Source: Paragordius varius
Lineage: Eukaryota > Nematomorpha
Direction of reading: 5' to 3'
NCBI GenBank assembly: GCA_964247055.1
Contig: OZ176051.1
Span: 8,556,001-8,620,000, forward strand
DNA length: 64,000 nucleotides
Part shown: positions 1 to 11,200 of the stretch, piece by piece
How the letters are laid out: each line of letters starts with the position of its first letter
Numbering within the stretch: position 1 is the first letter of the stretch
Position numbers and translations under genes: made by a program
Notes under the pieces: generated by a model
The model's database searches: none
Seen by the model: only the letters and a program-made list of their open reading frames with translations
What the model was told of the DNA's origin: nothing

Positions 1-608
1 ACGGATGAAGGGGAGGATAAAAAGGAACTTTAGAAACGGATGAAGGGGAGGATAAAAAGGAACTTGAGAAACGGATGAAGGGGAGGATAAAAAGGAACTT
101 GAGAAACGGATGAAGGGGAGGATAAAAATGAACTTTAGAAACGGATGAAGGGGATAAGAATAAGAAACCTTAGAAACGGATGACGGGGATAAGAAGAAGA
201 AACTTTAGAAACGGATGAAGGGGATAAGAAGAAGAAACTTTAGAAACGGATGAAGGGGATCAGAAGAAGAAACTTTAGAAACGGATGAAAGGTATAAGAA
301 GAAGAAACTTTAGAAACGGATGAAGGGGAGGATAAAAATGAACTTTAGAAACGGATGAAGGGGAGGATAAAAAGGAACTTGAGAAACGGATGAAGGGGAA
401 AATAAAAAGGAACTTTAGAAACGTATGAAGGGGATAAGAAGAAGAAACCTTAGAAACGGATGACGGGGATAAGAAGAAGGAACTTTAGAAACGGATGAAG
501 GGGAGGATAAAAAGGAACTTTAGAAAGGGATGAAGGGGAGGATATAAAGGAACTTTAGAAACGGACAAAGGGGATAAGAAGAAGAAACTTTAGAAACAGA
601 TGAAGGGG
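1..608 (+). repeat. 35-bp purine-rich satellite array, left part (continues off window)
   Basis: Head-to-tail copies of a 35-bp monomer whose core reads ctttagaaacggatgaaggg, followed by an aggataaaaagg or ataagaagaagg tail. This left part is rich in the 'gaggataaaaagg' variant and in copies with 'cttgagaaac'. The array is interrupted after position 608 by an LTR retrotransposon and resumes at 5214. 35 is not a multiple of three and no open frame persists, so the array is not coding. Confidence 0.98.
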
Positions 609-902
609 TGTTAAAAGGGTTATCATCATACGCAAATTATCTTTCTCTTTTTTAGTGCATACTACACTTTGGTCCTTGTTACGTTAAAAATATATATTAC
701 CTTGGTTGTGAATGCAAATTATTTTATTTATACTTATTATCTTTAACAACGTTTAAACCACACAACTTTATCCTTGTGAATGCAATAACCGTATATAAGG
801 AATCATTGTAACACACAGAACACATTATATTATATTATTCAGTTTTGATGTTATACTAAATAAATAAATATATCCTTTATAATTTATATTAACTATTTGT
901 CA
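609..902 (+). repeat. 5' LTR of the Ty3/gypsy element
   Basis: 294 bp, beginning tgttaaaagg and ending tttgtca. It is identical by eye to the copy at 4920-5213. It is AT-rich and contains a TATA-like stretch (ccgtatataagg, about 789-800) that could serve as its promoter (inference). Confidence 0.97.
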
Positions 903-924
903 ACTGGCGCGGCTATTCGAGGCT

Positions 925-3900
925 ATGGAAAAAATTAATTTATCATGTTTTAATCCAAATGTTGAGTTTACAAATTATATTACATATATTAAACGCAATT
1001 TGGAGGTCAAGAATGTCGCAGCCACCGATGAAAATCTGAAAGCATGTTTGTTGGCTTTCGGAGGAATCGAAAATATTAATAAAATTGAAAATTATTTCTA
1101 TCCACAAGCAATAGACGACATACCATTCCCAGATCTTTTAAACGCCGGCATAAAAATCTTCTCCCCCTCAAGGAATATTTTTTCGTCGCGTTTTGATTTA
1201 ATTAAAATGAAGAGGGGGAGAACGGAAACGTTCACAGAATTCCTGTTAAGAGTTAAACAAATGGCCATCCACTGCCGGTTCTCGTCAAACATTGACGAGC
1301 ACATCAGAGATGTATTCATCGCCGGGTTAGACGAGCAAGCCGTGGAAATGGAACTATTCACACGGTTCCCAGAAGCTTTAGAAAACGGGGCTCCCGTTTC
1401 TCTAAATACGGTGGTAAATATTGCCTTATCACATGAGAAGGCACGAGATGGACTAACGAATACAGAAGTGCTGTCCATCAATATTGATAATGATAATAAA
1501 AGTAACAATAATAAGAACCACAGTAGTAATGGTGAAATAAACGAAATAGCCACACTTCACCAATCAAAGAGCAGCCATAGTAATAATAACCGACGAACCT
1601 GCACAAAATGTGGGACGACTCATACGTTGGGACATTGCCCTGCCTATGGGAAAGAATGTTATAGATGCCATCGTTCAAACCACTTTGCTCGATGTTGTAA
1701 GGTAGTGTTTAAAGCATATTCCCTTTTTAATAAGACAAAAAAACCCCAAATTGTTCCTAAAATAAATAATATTCCTATTGAAATTATTTTTGATACGGGT
1801 GCCGATATTTCAATCATAAATTATAAAAACTGGTGCCGTCTCGGCAAGCCAGCACTAGATTTTGATAACAATAATATTTTCATACATGCATACAATAATA
1901 ATCGTATAAAAACATTAGGTAAATGCAAATTACAGGTTGAATTAGATAAAAGAACGCACATTCTAGAGTGCTTTATTATAAACAACAACTTACCATCAAT
2001 ATTTGGAATGGACTGGATAAAACAATTTAATTTAAAATTACCCAATCATGTAATAATAAATAACTTATCTTCATATGATATATATAACAAATTTAGCAAG
2101 TTATTTTCTGAGGGCCTTGGTTGCTGGAAGGGCGACCCGATTAAAGTGTTTTTAAGTAATAATAATTGTGGTAGAATTTTTCCAAGTAGAAGGGTGCCAC
2201 TATCATTACAAAGCAAAGTGGAGGATGAGATAAATAGATTGGTAAAACTGGATATAATTGAGCCTGTTGATCCAAAAAAGACTAGAATCGTTTGGTCCAG
2301 CCCTACTGTAAATATTATAAAACCTAATAAAGAGCTTAGAATATGCGCGGATTTTAAAATAAGTATAAATCCACACATAAAACCGCCGCAATACATAATC
2401 CCAACCTTTGACGACCTCATCTCAAAAATTTCCTTCGGCAAATCTTTCTCGACACTAGATTTGAAAGACGCCTATTTTCAAATTCCAGTAGACCCAGATA
2501 GTCAGCACTTACTAACAATTTCGACACATAAGGGGTTTTATAAGTATAAACGATTGCCTTTCGGGTTGAATTGCGCCCCAAGTTTCTTTCAACAAATAAT
2601 GGACGAGTTATTAAAAGATTGCGCAGGTACAGCCGTTTATTTAGATGACGTTATCGTGACAGGAGAAACCGAGACAAAGCACAAGGACAACCTAATAAAG
2701 GTATTTACCAAATTGGAGACAATGGGATTAAAATTGCGCAAAGATAAAATAAAACTTTTTCAACCATCTGTAGAATATCTTGGTCACATTATTTCTGAAA
2801 ATTGCATTAAGCCCTCCCCAAACAAAATTAAAGCCATCCAAGAGTGCCCGACCCCGACCAACAAAACCACTCTTAGATCATTTTTGGGTTTACTTAATTT
2901 TCATGGAAAATTCATCCCTTCCCTAAGCATTTTAATGGGAGAACTACATAAATTAGCAGGCAACAAACAAAAATGGTGCTGGACGCTAACGCATGATTCG
3001 ATATTCAAAAAAGCTAAAGACTTGATCTGCCAGAGTAGTTCCTTGCATCCGTATAATCCCAAACTACCTATAGTCTTGGAAACCGACGCGTCAATGTCGG
3101 GATACGGTGCTATTTTATCGCATAGAACAACAGCGGGTAATCGCCCGATCGCCTACACGTCAAAAAAATGCTCTCAGGCTGAAGGAAACTATTCAGTAAT
3201 TGAGCGAGAAGCAAAATCTATCCTAATAGCGTTAGAGAAGTTTAAAACCTTTTTGTATGGCAGGAAATTTATAATACAAACGGACCACAAACCTTTAGTG
3301 AAACTATTTGGGCCTCAAAGAGATCTAAGTAAAATTAATAATTGTAAACTAGTACGCTGGATAACTAGAACATCGGTATTCGATTTTAACATAGAATATC
3401 ACCCTGGTACAGAAAACATAGCTGACTGCCTATCGAGACTCCCCATTGAAAACCAGGAGCCGATGGCGTTTGAGAAAGATGATGAAAGTAGCAATGTTCA
3501 TTTGATTTGGTCCAACGAATTAAATTTAAATAGAGAAATTATCTATCAAGAGTCTATGAAGGATCCTACTATAGCAAAGTTAAAAGTAGCCCTAAGGTCT
3601 AATAATTGGACGGACCCCCTGGTCAAGCCTTTCATAGCAATAAAAAATGAAATTGAGGATGCATACGGTCTATTATTTGTGGGAGATCGGGTAATAATCC
3701 CCAACAAAATTAAGCCAGATATTTTAAGATACCTGCATAGTGGCCATCCGGGAATACAAGCCATGAAACTATTAAGCCGTGAAAAGGTTTATTGGCCCGG
3801 GTTGAGCCAAGATATCGAGAAATGGGTGCGTAGTTGCCAAAACTGTCAAAGGCTGCGCCCAAATGTACCCGAAAATCCCACCTATCAATGGAACGAGAAT

Positions 3901-4908
3901 ACAACCATATGGGAACGGCTCCACCTAGATATCGCTGGACCCATTGACAATTTATACTGGGTGGTACTAATTGATCATTGCACCCGCTGGGTGGAGGTAG
4001 AAACGTTACGTTCTGTGAATACCGGTAATATCCTTAAGTTTTTAGAAACCTGTTTTTGCCGGTATGGGTACCCAAAAGTGGTGGTTACTGATAACGGCTC
4101 TTATTTTAAATCGGGGGAGTTTGAGAGAACTTTAGCTTCCTCTAATATAAAACACGTAACATCAGCTCCCTACCACCCCCGAACAAATGGGTTGGTAGAG
4201 AGGGTAATTTACACTCTAAAAAATCATTATTCAATGTCAACCCCACTTTCCGCAGACCTTTCCGCAGACCCAGTACGAAGATTAAACCAAATCTTATGGG
4301 CTTACCGAAACACGCATCACAGTTCTACGAAGGAGACTCCCGCGCATTTGTTTTTAAAAAGAACTATGCAAAGCCCATTAACATGGATGAAAACGAAACC
4401 CAACGAATTCATGGATACTCCCGACATTCCGCAGGAGTTTGAAAAGGGGCAAAAAGTATATATCAAGAATGAATTGTGTTCTGGTTGGAGGGAGGGACAA
4501 ATTGTCGACAGAACGGGATGGTTATCGTACAATGTCAACGACAATGGCAAAATCATCCGCAAACATGCTGATCAATTAAGGAATCGCATGGATTGGTCGG
4601 CCGAAGGAGAAGAAGGGAGAAGTGAGGAAAAGACTAAAAACTTAAACAACAACTTAAACAGCAATGATAATAACAGTGAGGAAAAGACTAAAAACTTAAC
4701 CAACAACTTAAACAACAATGATAATAACCTCCGAAAACATCGCACGGAACATGAAATAAGAACCCCTGAAAACATCCAGGAGAATCCGGAATCAGAAAGT
4801 GTGCCTTCAAGTGAGAATACTCCTGTGCAAACAAGTGACACTTCTCCTACCACAACTCACCGGTACCCGATTAGATCCCGAAAGCCACCCGACCGATATC
4901 AAGCTTAA
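925..4908 (+). CDS. Gag-pol polyprotein of the Ty3/gypsy element
   Basis: A 1,327-residue single frame starting 22 bp inside the 5' LTR. Residues 1 to about 220 form a gag-like region, followed by two CCHC-type knuckles (about 227-260). A retroviral-type protease (FDTGAD, about 289) follows, then reverse transcriptase with the YLDD box (about 572-575), RNase H (ETDAS, about 715), an HHCC zinc-binding integrase N-terminus and an integrase core. The C-terminal tail is low in complexity and Asn-rich, with an internal near-duplication of the KTKNL.NNLN..DNN type. Gag and pol share one frame, as in several animal gypsy lineages, so no frameshift signal is required. No envelope frame follows. This is a transposon gene, not a host gene. 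Confidence 0.96.
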   Translation: MEKINLSCFNPNVEFTNYITYIKRNLEVKNVAATDENLKACLLAFGGIENINKIENYFYPQAIDDIPFPDLLNAGIKIFSPSRNIFSSRFDLIKMKRGRTETFTEFLLRVKQMAIHCRFSSNIDEHIRDVFIAGLDEQAVEMELFTRFPEALENGAPVSLNTVVNIALSHEKARDGLTNTEVLSINIDNDNKSNNNKNHSSNGEINEIATLHQSKSSHSNNNRRTCTKCGTTHTLGHCPAYGKECYRCHRSNHFARCCKVVFKAYSLFNKTKKPQIVPKINNIPIEIIFDTGADISIINYKNWCRLGKPALDFDNNNIFIHAYNNNRIKTLGKCKLQVELDKRTHILECFIINNNLPSIFGMDWIKQFNLKLPNHVIINNLSSYDIYNKFSKLFSEGLGCWKGDPIKVFLSNNNCGRIFPSRRVPLSLQSKVEDEINRLVKLDIIEPVDPKKTRIVWSSPTVNIIKPNKELRICADFKISINPHIKPPQYIIPTFDDLISKISFGKSFSTLDLKDAYFQIPVDPDSQHLLTISTHKGFYKYKRLPFGLNCAPSFFQQIMDELLKDCAGTAVYLDDVIVTGETETKHKDNLIKVFTKLETMGLKLRKDKIKLFQPSVEYLGHIISENCIKPSPNKIKAIQECPTPTNKTTLRSFLGLLNFHGKFIPSLSILMGELHKLAGNKQKWCWTLTHDSIFKKAKDLICQSSSLHPYNPKLPIVLETDASMSGYGAILSHRTTAGNRPIAYTSKKCSQAEGNYSVIEREAKSILIALEKFKTFLYGRKFIIQTDHKPLVKLFGPQRDLSKINNCKLVRWITRTSVFDFNIEYHPGTENIADCLSRLPIENQEPMAFEKDDESSNVHLIWSNELNLNREIIYQESMKDPTIAKLKVALRSNNWTDPLVKPFIAIKNEIEDAYGLLFVGDRVIIPNKIKPDILRYLHSGHPGIQAMKLLSREKVYWPGLSQDIEKWVRSCQNCQRLRPNVPENPTYQWNENTTIWERLHLDIAGPIDNLYWVVLIDHCTRWVEVETLRSVNTGNILKFLETCFCRYGYPKVVVTDNGSYFKSGEFERTLASSNIKHVTSAPYHPRTNGLVERVIYTLKNHYSMSTPLSADLSADPVRRLNQILWAYRNTHHSSTKETPAHLFLKRTMQSPLTWMKTKPNEFMDTPDIPQEFEKGQKVYIKNELCSGWREGQIVDRTGWLSYNVNDNGKIIRKHADQLRNRMDWSAEGEEGRSEEKTKNLNNNLNSNDNNSEEKTKNLTNNLNNNDNNLRKHRTEHEIRTPENIQENPESESVPSSENTPVQTSDTSPTTTHRYPIRSRKPPDRYQA

Positions 4909-4919
4909 GGAAGAAGGTA

Positions 4920-5213
4920 TGTTAAAAGGGTTATCATCATACGCAAATTATCTTTCTCTTTTTTAGTGCATACTACACTTTGGTCCTTGTTACGTTAAAA
5001 ATATATATTACCTTGGTTGTGAATGCAAATTATTTTATTTATACTTATTATCTTTAACAACGTTTAAACCACACAACTTTATCCTTGTGAATGCAATAAC
5101 CGTATATAAGGAATCATTGTAACACACAGAACACATTATATTATATTATTCAGTTTTGATGTTATACTAAATAAATAAATATATCCTTTATAATTTATAT
5201 TAACTATTTGTCA
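4920..5213 (+). repeat. 3' LTR of the Ty3/gypsy element
   Basis: 294 bp, identical by eye to the LTR at 609-902. It is preceded by a short purine tract (about 4907-4917) immediately after the gag-pol stop, and followed by the agggg target duplication and resumed satellite. Confidence 0.97.
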
Positions 5214-8200
5214 AGGGGTTAAGAAGAAGGAACTTTAGAAACGGACGAAGGGCATAAGAAGAAGGAACTTTAAAAACGTACGAAGGGGATAAGAAGAAGA
5301 AACTTTAGAAACGGAGGAAGGGGATAAGAAGAAGAAACTTTAGAAACGGATGGAGGGGATAAGAAAAAGAAACTTTAGAAACGGAGGAAGGGGATAAGAA
5401 GAAGAAACTTTAGAAACGGTCAAAGGGGAGGATAAAAAGGAAGTTTAGAAACGGATGAAGGGGATAAGAATAAGAAACCTTAGAAACGGATGACGGGGAT
5501 AAGAAGAAGAAACTTTAGAAACGGATGAAGGGGATAAGAAGAAGAAACTTTAGAAACGGATGAAGGGGATAAGAAGAAGAAACTTTAGAAACGGATGAAA
5601 GGTATAAGAAGAAGAAACTTTAGAAACGGATGAAGGGGAGGATAAAAATGAACTTTAGAAACGTATGAAGGGGAGGATAAAAAGGAACTTGAGAAACGGA
5701 TGAAGGGGAAAATAAAAATGAACTTTAGAAACGTATGAAGGGGATAAGAAGAAGAAACCTTAGAAACGGATGACGGGGATAAGAAGAAGGAACTTTAGAA
5801 ACGGATGAAGGGGAGGATAAAAAGGAACTTTAGAAAGGGATGAAGGGGAGGATAAAAAGGAACTTTAGAAACGGACAAGGGGATAAGAAGAAGAAACTTT
5901 AGAAACAGATGAAGGGGTTAAGAAGAAGGAACTTTAGAAACGGACGAAGGGCATAAGAAGAAGGAACTTTAAAAACGTACGAAGGGGAATAAGAAGAAGA
6001 AACTTTAGAAACGGAGGAAGGGGATAAGAAGAAGAAACTTTAGAAACGGATGAAGGGGATAAGAAAAAGAAACTTTAGAAACGGAGGAAGGGGATAAGAA
6101 GAAGAAACTTTAGAAACGGACGAAGGGCATAAGAAGAAGGAACTTTAGAAAGGGATGAAGGGGATAAGAAGAAGAAACTTTAGAAACGGATCACGGGGAT
6201 AAGAGAAAGAAACTTTAGAAACGGATGAAAGGGATAAGAAGAAGAAACTTTAGAAACGGATCACGGGCATAAGAAAAAGAAACTTTAGAAACGGATGAAA
6301 GGGATAAGAAGAAGAAACTTTAGAAACGGATGAAGGGGGAGAAACAGATGAAGGGGAGGATAAAAAGGAACTTGAGAAACGGATGAAGGGGATGATAAAA
6401 AGGAACTTTAGAAACGGATGAAGGGGAGGATAAAAAGGAACTTGAGAAACGTATGAAGGGGATAAGAAGAAGAAACCTTAGAAATGGATGACGGGGATAA
6501 AAAGAAGGAACTTTAGAAACGGATGAAGGGGAGGATAAAAAGGAACTTTAGAAAGGGATGAAGGGGAATATATAAAGGAACTTTAGAAACGGACAAAGGG
6601 GATAAGAAGAAGAAACTTTAGAAACAGATGAAGGGAAGAAGAAGAACGAACTTTAGAAACGGATGAATGGGATAAGAAGAAGGAACTTTAGAAACGGATG
6701 AAGGGGATAAGAAGAAGGAACTTTAGAAACGGATGAAGGGGATAAGAAGAAGGAACTTTAGAAACAGATGAAAGGGATAAGAAGAAGGAACTTTAGAAAC
6801 GGATGAAGGGGATAAGAAGAAGAAACTTTAGAAACGGAGGAAGGGGATAAGAAGAAGGAACTTTAGAAACGGACGAAGGGCATAAGAAGAACGAACTTTA
6901 GAAACGGATGAAGGGGATAAGAAAAAGAAACTTTAGAAACGGAGGAAGGGGATAAGAAGAAGAAACTTTAGAAACGGACGAAGGGCATAAGAAGAAGGAA
7001 CTTTAGAAAGGGACGAAGAGGATAAGAAGAGGAAACTTTAGAAACGGATGAAGGGGATAAGAAGAAGGAACTTTAGAAACGGACGAAGAGGATAAGAAGA
7101 GGAAACTTTAGAAACGGATGAGGGGGATAAGAAGAAGGAACTTTAGAAACAGATGAAAGGGATAAGAAGATGGAACTTTAGAAACGGATGAAGGGGATAA
7201 GAAGAAGGAACTTTAGAAACGGACGAAGAGGATAAGAAGAAGAAACTTTTGAAACGGACGAAGAGGATAAGAAGAGGAAACTTTAGAAACGGATGAAGGG
7301 GATAAGAAGAAGGAACTTTAGAAACGGATGAAAGGGATAAGAAGAAGGAACTTTAGAAACGGATGAAGGGGATAAGAAGAAGGAACTTTAGAAACGGACG
7401 AAGAGGATAAGAAGAGGAAACTTTAGAACGGATGAGGGGGATAAGAAGAAGGAACTTTAGAAACAGATGAAAGGGATAAGAAGATGGAACTTTAGAAACG
7501 GATGAAGGGGATAAGAAGAAGGAACTTTAGAAACGGACGAAGAGGATAAGAAGAAGAAACTTTTGAAACGGACGAAGAGGATAAGAAGAGGAAACTTTAG
7601 AAACGGATGAAGGGGATAAGAAGAAGGAACTTTAGAAACGGATGAAAGGGATAAGAAGAAGGAACTTTAGAAACGGATGAATGGGATAAGAAGAAGGAAC
7701 TTTAGAAACGGACGAAGGGGATAAGAAGAAGGAACTTTAGAAACGGATGAAGGGGATAAGAAGAGGAAACTTTAGAAACGGACGAAGAGGATAAGAAGAA
7801 GGAACTTTAGAAACGGATGAAGGGGATAAGAAGAAGGAACTTTAGAAACGGACGAAGGGGATAAGAAGAAGGAACTTTGGAAACGGACGAAGAGGATAAG
7901 AAGAGGAAACTTTAGAAACGGATGAGAGGGATAAGAAGAAGGAACTTTAGAAACAGATGAAGGGGATAAGAAGAAGGAACTTTAGAAACGGATGAAAGGG
8001 ATAAGAAGAAGGAACTTTAGAAACGGATGAATGGGATAAGAAGAAGGAACTTTAGAAACGGACGAAGGGGATAAGAAGAAGGAACTTTAGAAACGGATGA
8101 AGGGGATAAGAAGTAGGAATTTTAGAAACGGATGAAGGGGATAAGAAGAAGGAACTTTAGAAACGGACAAAGGGGATAAGAAGAACGAACTTTAGAAACG

Positions 8201-11200
8201 GATGAATGGGATAAGAAGAAGGAACTTTAGAAACGGACGAAGGGGATAAGAAGAAGGAACTTTAGAAACGGATGAAGGGGATAAGAAGAAGGAACTTTAG
8301 TAACGGACGAAGAGGATAAGAAGAGGAAACTTTAGAAACGGATGAAGGGGATAAGAAGAAGGAACTTTAGAAACGGATGAAAGGGATAAGAAGAAGGAAC
8401 TTTAGAAACGGATGAATGGGATAAGAAGAAGGAACTTTAGAAACGGACGAAGGGGATAAGAAGAAGGAACTTTAGAAACGGATGAAGGGGATAAGAAGTA
8501 GGAATTTTAGAAACGGACGAAGAGGATGAGAAGAAGGAACTTTAGAAACGGACGAAGGGGATAAGAAGAAGGAACTTTGGAAACGGACGAAGGGGATAAG
8601 AAGAAGGAACTTTAGAAACGGATGAAGGGGATAAGAAGAAGGAACTTAAGTAACGGACGAAGAGGATAAGAAGAGGAAACTTTAGAAACGGATGAAGGGG
8701 ATAAGAAGAAGGAACTTTAGAAACGGATGAAAGGGATAAGAAGAAGGAACTTTAGAAACGGATGAATGGGATAAGAAGAAGGAACTTTAGAAACGGATGA
8801 AGGGGATAAGAAGAAGGAACTTTAGAAACGGACGAAGGGGATAAGAAGAAGGAACTTTGGAAACGGACGAAGAGGATAAGAAGAAGGAACTTTAGAAACG
8901 GATGAAGGGGATAAGAAGAAGGAACTTTAGAAACGGACGAAGGGGATAAGAAGAGGAAACTTTAGAAACGGATGAAGGGGATAAGAAGAAGGAACTTTAG
9001 AAACGGATGAAAGGGATAAGAAGAAGGAACTTTAGAAACGGATGAATGGGATAAGAAGAAGGAACTTTAGAAACGGACGAAGGGGATAAGAAGAAGGAAC
9101 TTTAGAAACGGATGAAGGGGATAAGAAGAAGGAACTTTAGAAACGGACGAAGGGGATAAGAAGAAGAAACTTTTGAAACGGACGAAGGGGATAAGAAGAA
9201 GGAACTTTAGAAACGGATGAAGGGGATAAGAAGTAGGAATTTTAGAAACGGACGAAGAGGATGAGAAGAAGGAACTTTAGAAACGGACGAAGGGGATAAG
9301 AAGAAGGAACTTTGGAAACGGACGAAGGGGATAAGAAGAAGGAACTTTAGAAACGGATGAAGGGGATAAGAAGAAGGAACTTAAGTAACGGACGAAGAGG
9401 ATAAGAAGAGGAAACTTTAGAAACGGATGAAGGGGATAAGAAGAAGGAACTTTAGAAACGGATGAAAGGGATAAGAAGAAGGAACTTTAGAAACGGACAA
9501 AGGGGATAAGAAGAACGAACTTTAGAAACGGATGAATGGGATAAGAAGAAGGAACTTTAGAAACGGACGAAGGGGATAAGAAGAAGAAACTTTTGAAACG
9601 GACGAAGAGGATAAGAAGAGGAAACTTTAGAAACGGATGAAGGGGATAAGAAGAAGGAACTTTAGAAACGGATGAAAGGGATAAGAAGAAGGAACTTTAG
9701 AAACGGATGAATGGGATAAGAAGAAGGAACTTTAGAAACGGACGAAGGGGATAAGAAGAAGGAACTTTAGAAACGGATGAAGGGGATAAGAAGAGGAAAC
9801 TTTAGAAACGGACGAAGAGGATAAGAAGAAGGAACTTTAGAAACGGATGAAGGGGATAAGAAGAAGGAACTTTAGAAACGGACGAAGGGGATAAGAAGAA
9901 GGAACTTTGGAAACGGACGAAGAGGATAAGAAGAAGGAACTTTAGAAACGGATGAAGGGGATAAGAAGTAGGAATTTTAGAAACGGATGAAGGGGATAAG
10001 AAGAAGGAACTTTAGAAACGGACAAAGGGGATAAGAAGAACGAACTTTAGAAACGGATGAATGGGATAAGAAGAAGGAACTTTAGAAACGGACGAAGGGG
10101 ATAAGAAGAAGGAACTTTAGAAACGGATGAAGGGGATAAGAAGAAGGAACTTTAGTAACGGACGAAGAGGATAAGAAGAGGAAACTTTAGAAACGGATGA
10201 AGGGGATAAGAAGAAGGAACTTTAGAAACGGATGAAAGGGATAAGAAGAAGGAACTTTAGAAACGGATGAATGGGATAAGAAGAAGGAACTTTAGAAACG
10301 GACGAAGGGGATAAGAAGAAGGAACTTTAGAAACGGATGAAGGGGATAAGAAGTAGGAATTTTAGAAACGGACGAAGAGGATGAGAAGAAGGAACTTTAG
10401 AAACGGACGAAGGGGATAAGAAGAAGGAACTTTGGAAACGAACGAAGGGGATAAGAAGAAGGAACTTTGGAAACGGACGAAGAGGATAAGAAGAGGAAAC
10501 TTTAGAAACGGATGAGAGGGATAAGAAGAAGGAACTTTAGAAACAGATGAAGGGGATAAGAAGAAGGAACTTTAGAAACGGATGAAAGGGATAAGAAGAA
10601 GGAACTTTAGAAACGGATGAATGGGATAAGAAGAAGGAACTTTAGAAACGGACGAAGGGGATAAGAAGAAGGAACTTTAGAAACGGATGAATGGGATAAG
10701 AAGAAGGAACTTTAGAAACGGACGAAGGGGATAAGAAGAAGGAACTTTAGAAACGGATGAAGGGGATAAGAAGTAGGAATTTTGAAACGGACGAAGAGGA
10801 TGAGAAGAAGGAACTTTAGAAACGGACGAAGGGGATAAGAAGAAGGAACTTTGGAAACGAACGAAGGGGATAAGAAGAAGGAACTTTGGAAACGAACGAA
10901 GAGGATAAGAAGAGGAAACCTTAGAAACGGACGAAGAGGATAAGAAGAAGGAACTTTAGAAACGGATGAAGGGGATAAGAAGAAGGAACTTTAGAAACGG
11001 ACGAAGAGGATAAGAAGAGGAAACTTTAGAAACGGATGAGGGGGATAAGAAGAAGGAACTTTAGAAACGGATGAATGGGATAAGAAGAAGGAACTTTAGA
11101 AACGGACGAAGGGGATAAGAAGAAGGAACTTTAGAAACGGATGAAGGGGATAAGAAGAGGAAACTTTAGAAACGGACGAAGAGGATAAGAAGAAGGAACT

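Larger units (their letters stand above)
609..5213 (+). mobile_element. Ty3/gypsy LTR retrotransposon, looks whole and young
   Basis: A 4,605-bp element with two 294-bp direct LTRs (609-902 and 4920-5213) that I read as identical, each starting TG and ending CA. A 5-bp target duplication, agggg, lies at 604-608 and 5214-5218. A possible primer-binding site (tggcgc...) lies just inside the left LTR, and a short purine tract precedes the right LTR. One gag-pol frame fills the interior in the domain order zinc knuckles, protease, RT, RNase H, integrase, which is the Ty3/gypsy order. The double zinc-knuckle style resembles Mag-lineage animal elements (inference). No envelope gene is seen. Identical LTRs imply a recent insertion. 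It is the only interruption of the satellite in the window. Confidence 0.97.

Noticed and set aside
1098-4853. Antisense open frames opposite the retrotransposon gag-pol frame
   Set aside because: They are shadows of the long sense frame, with no recognisable domain.
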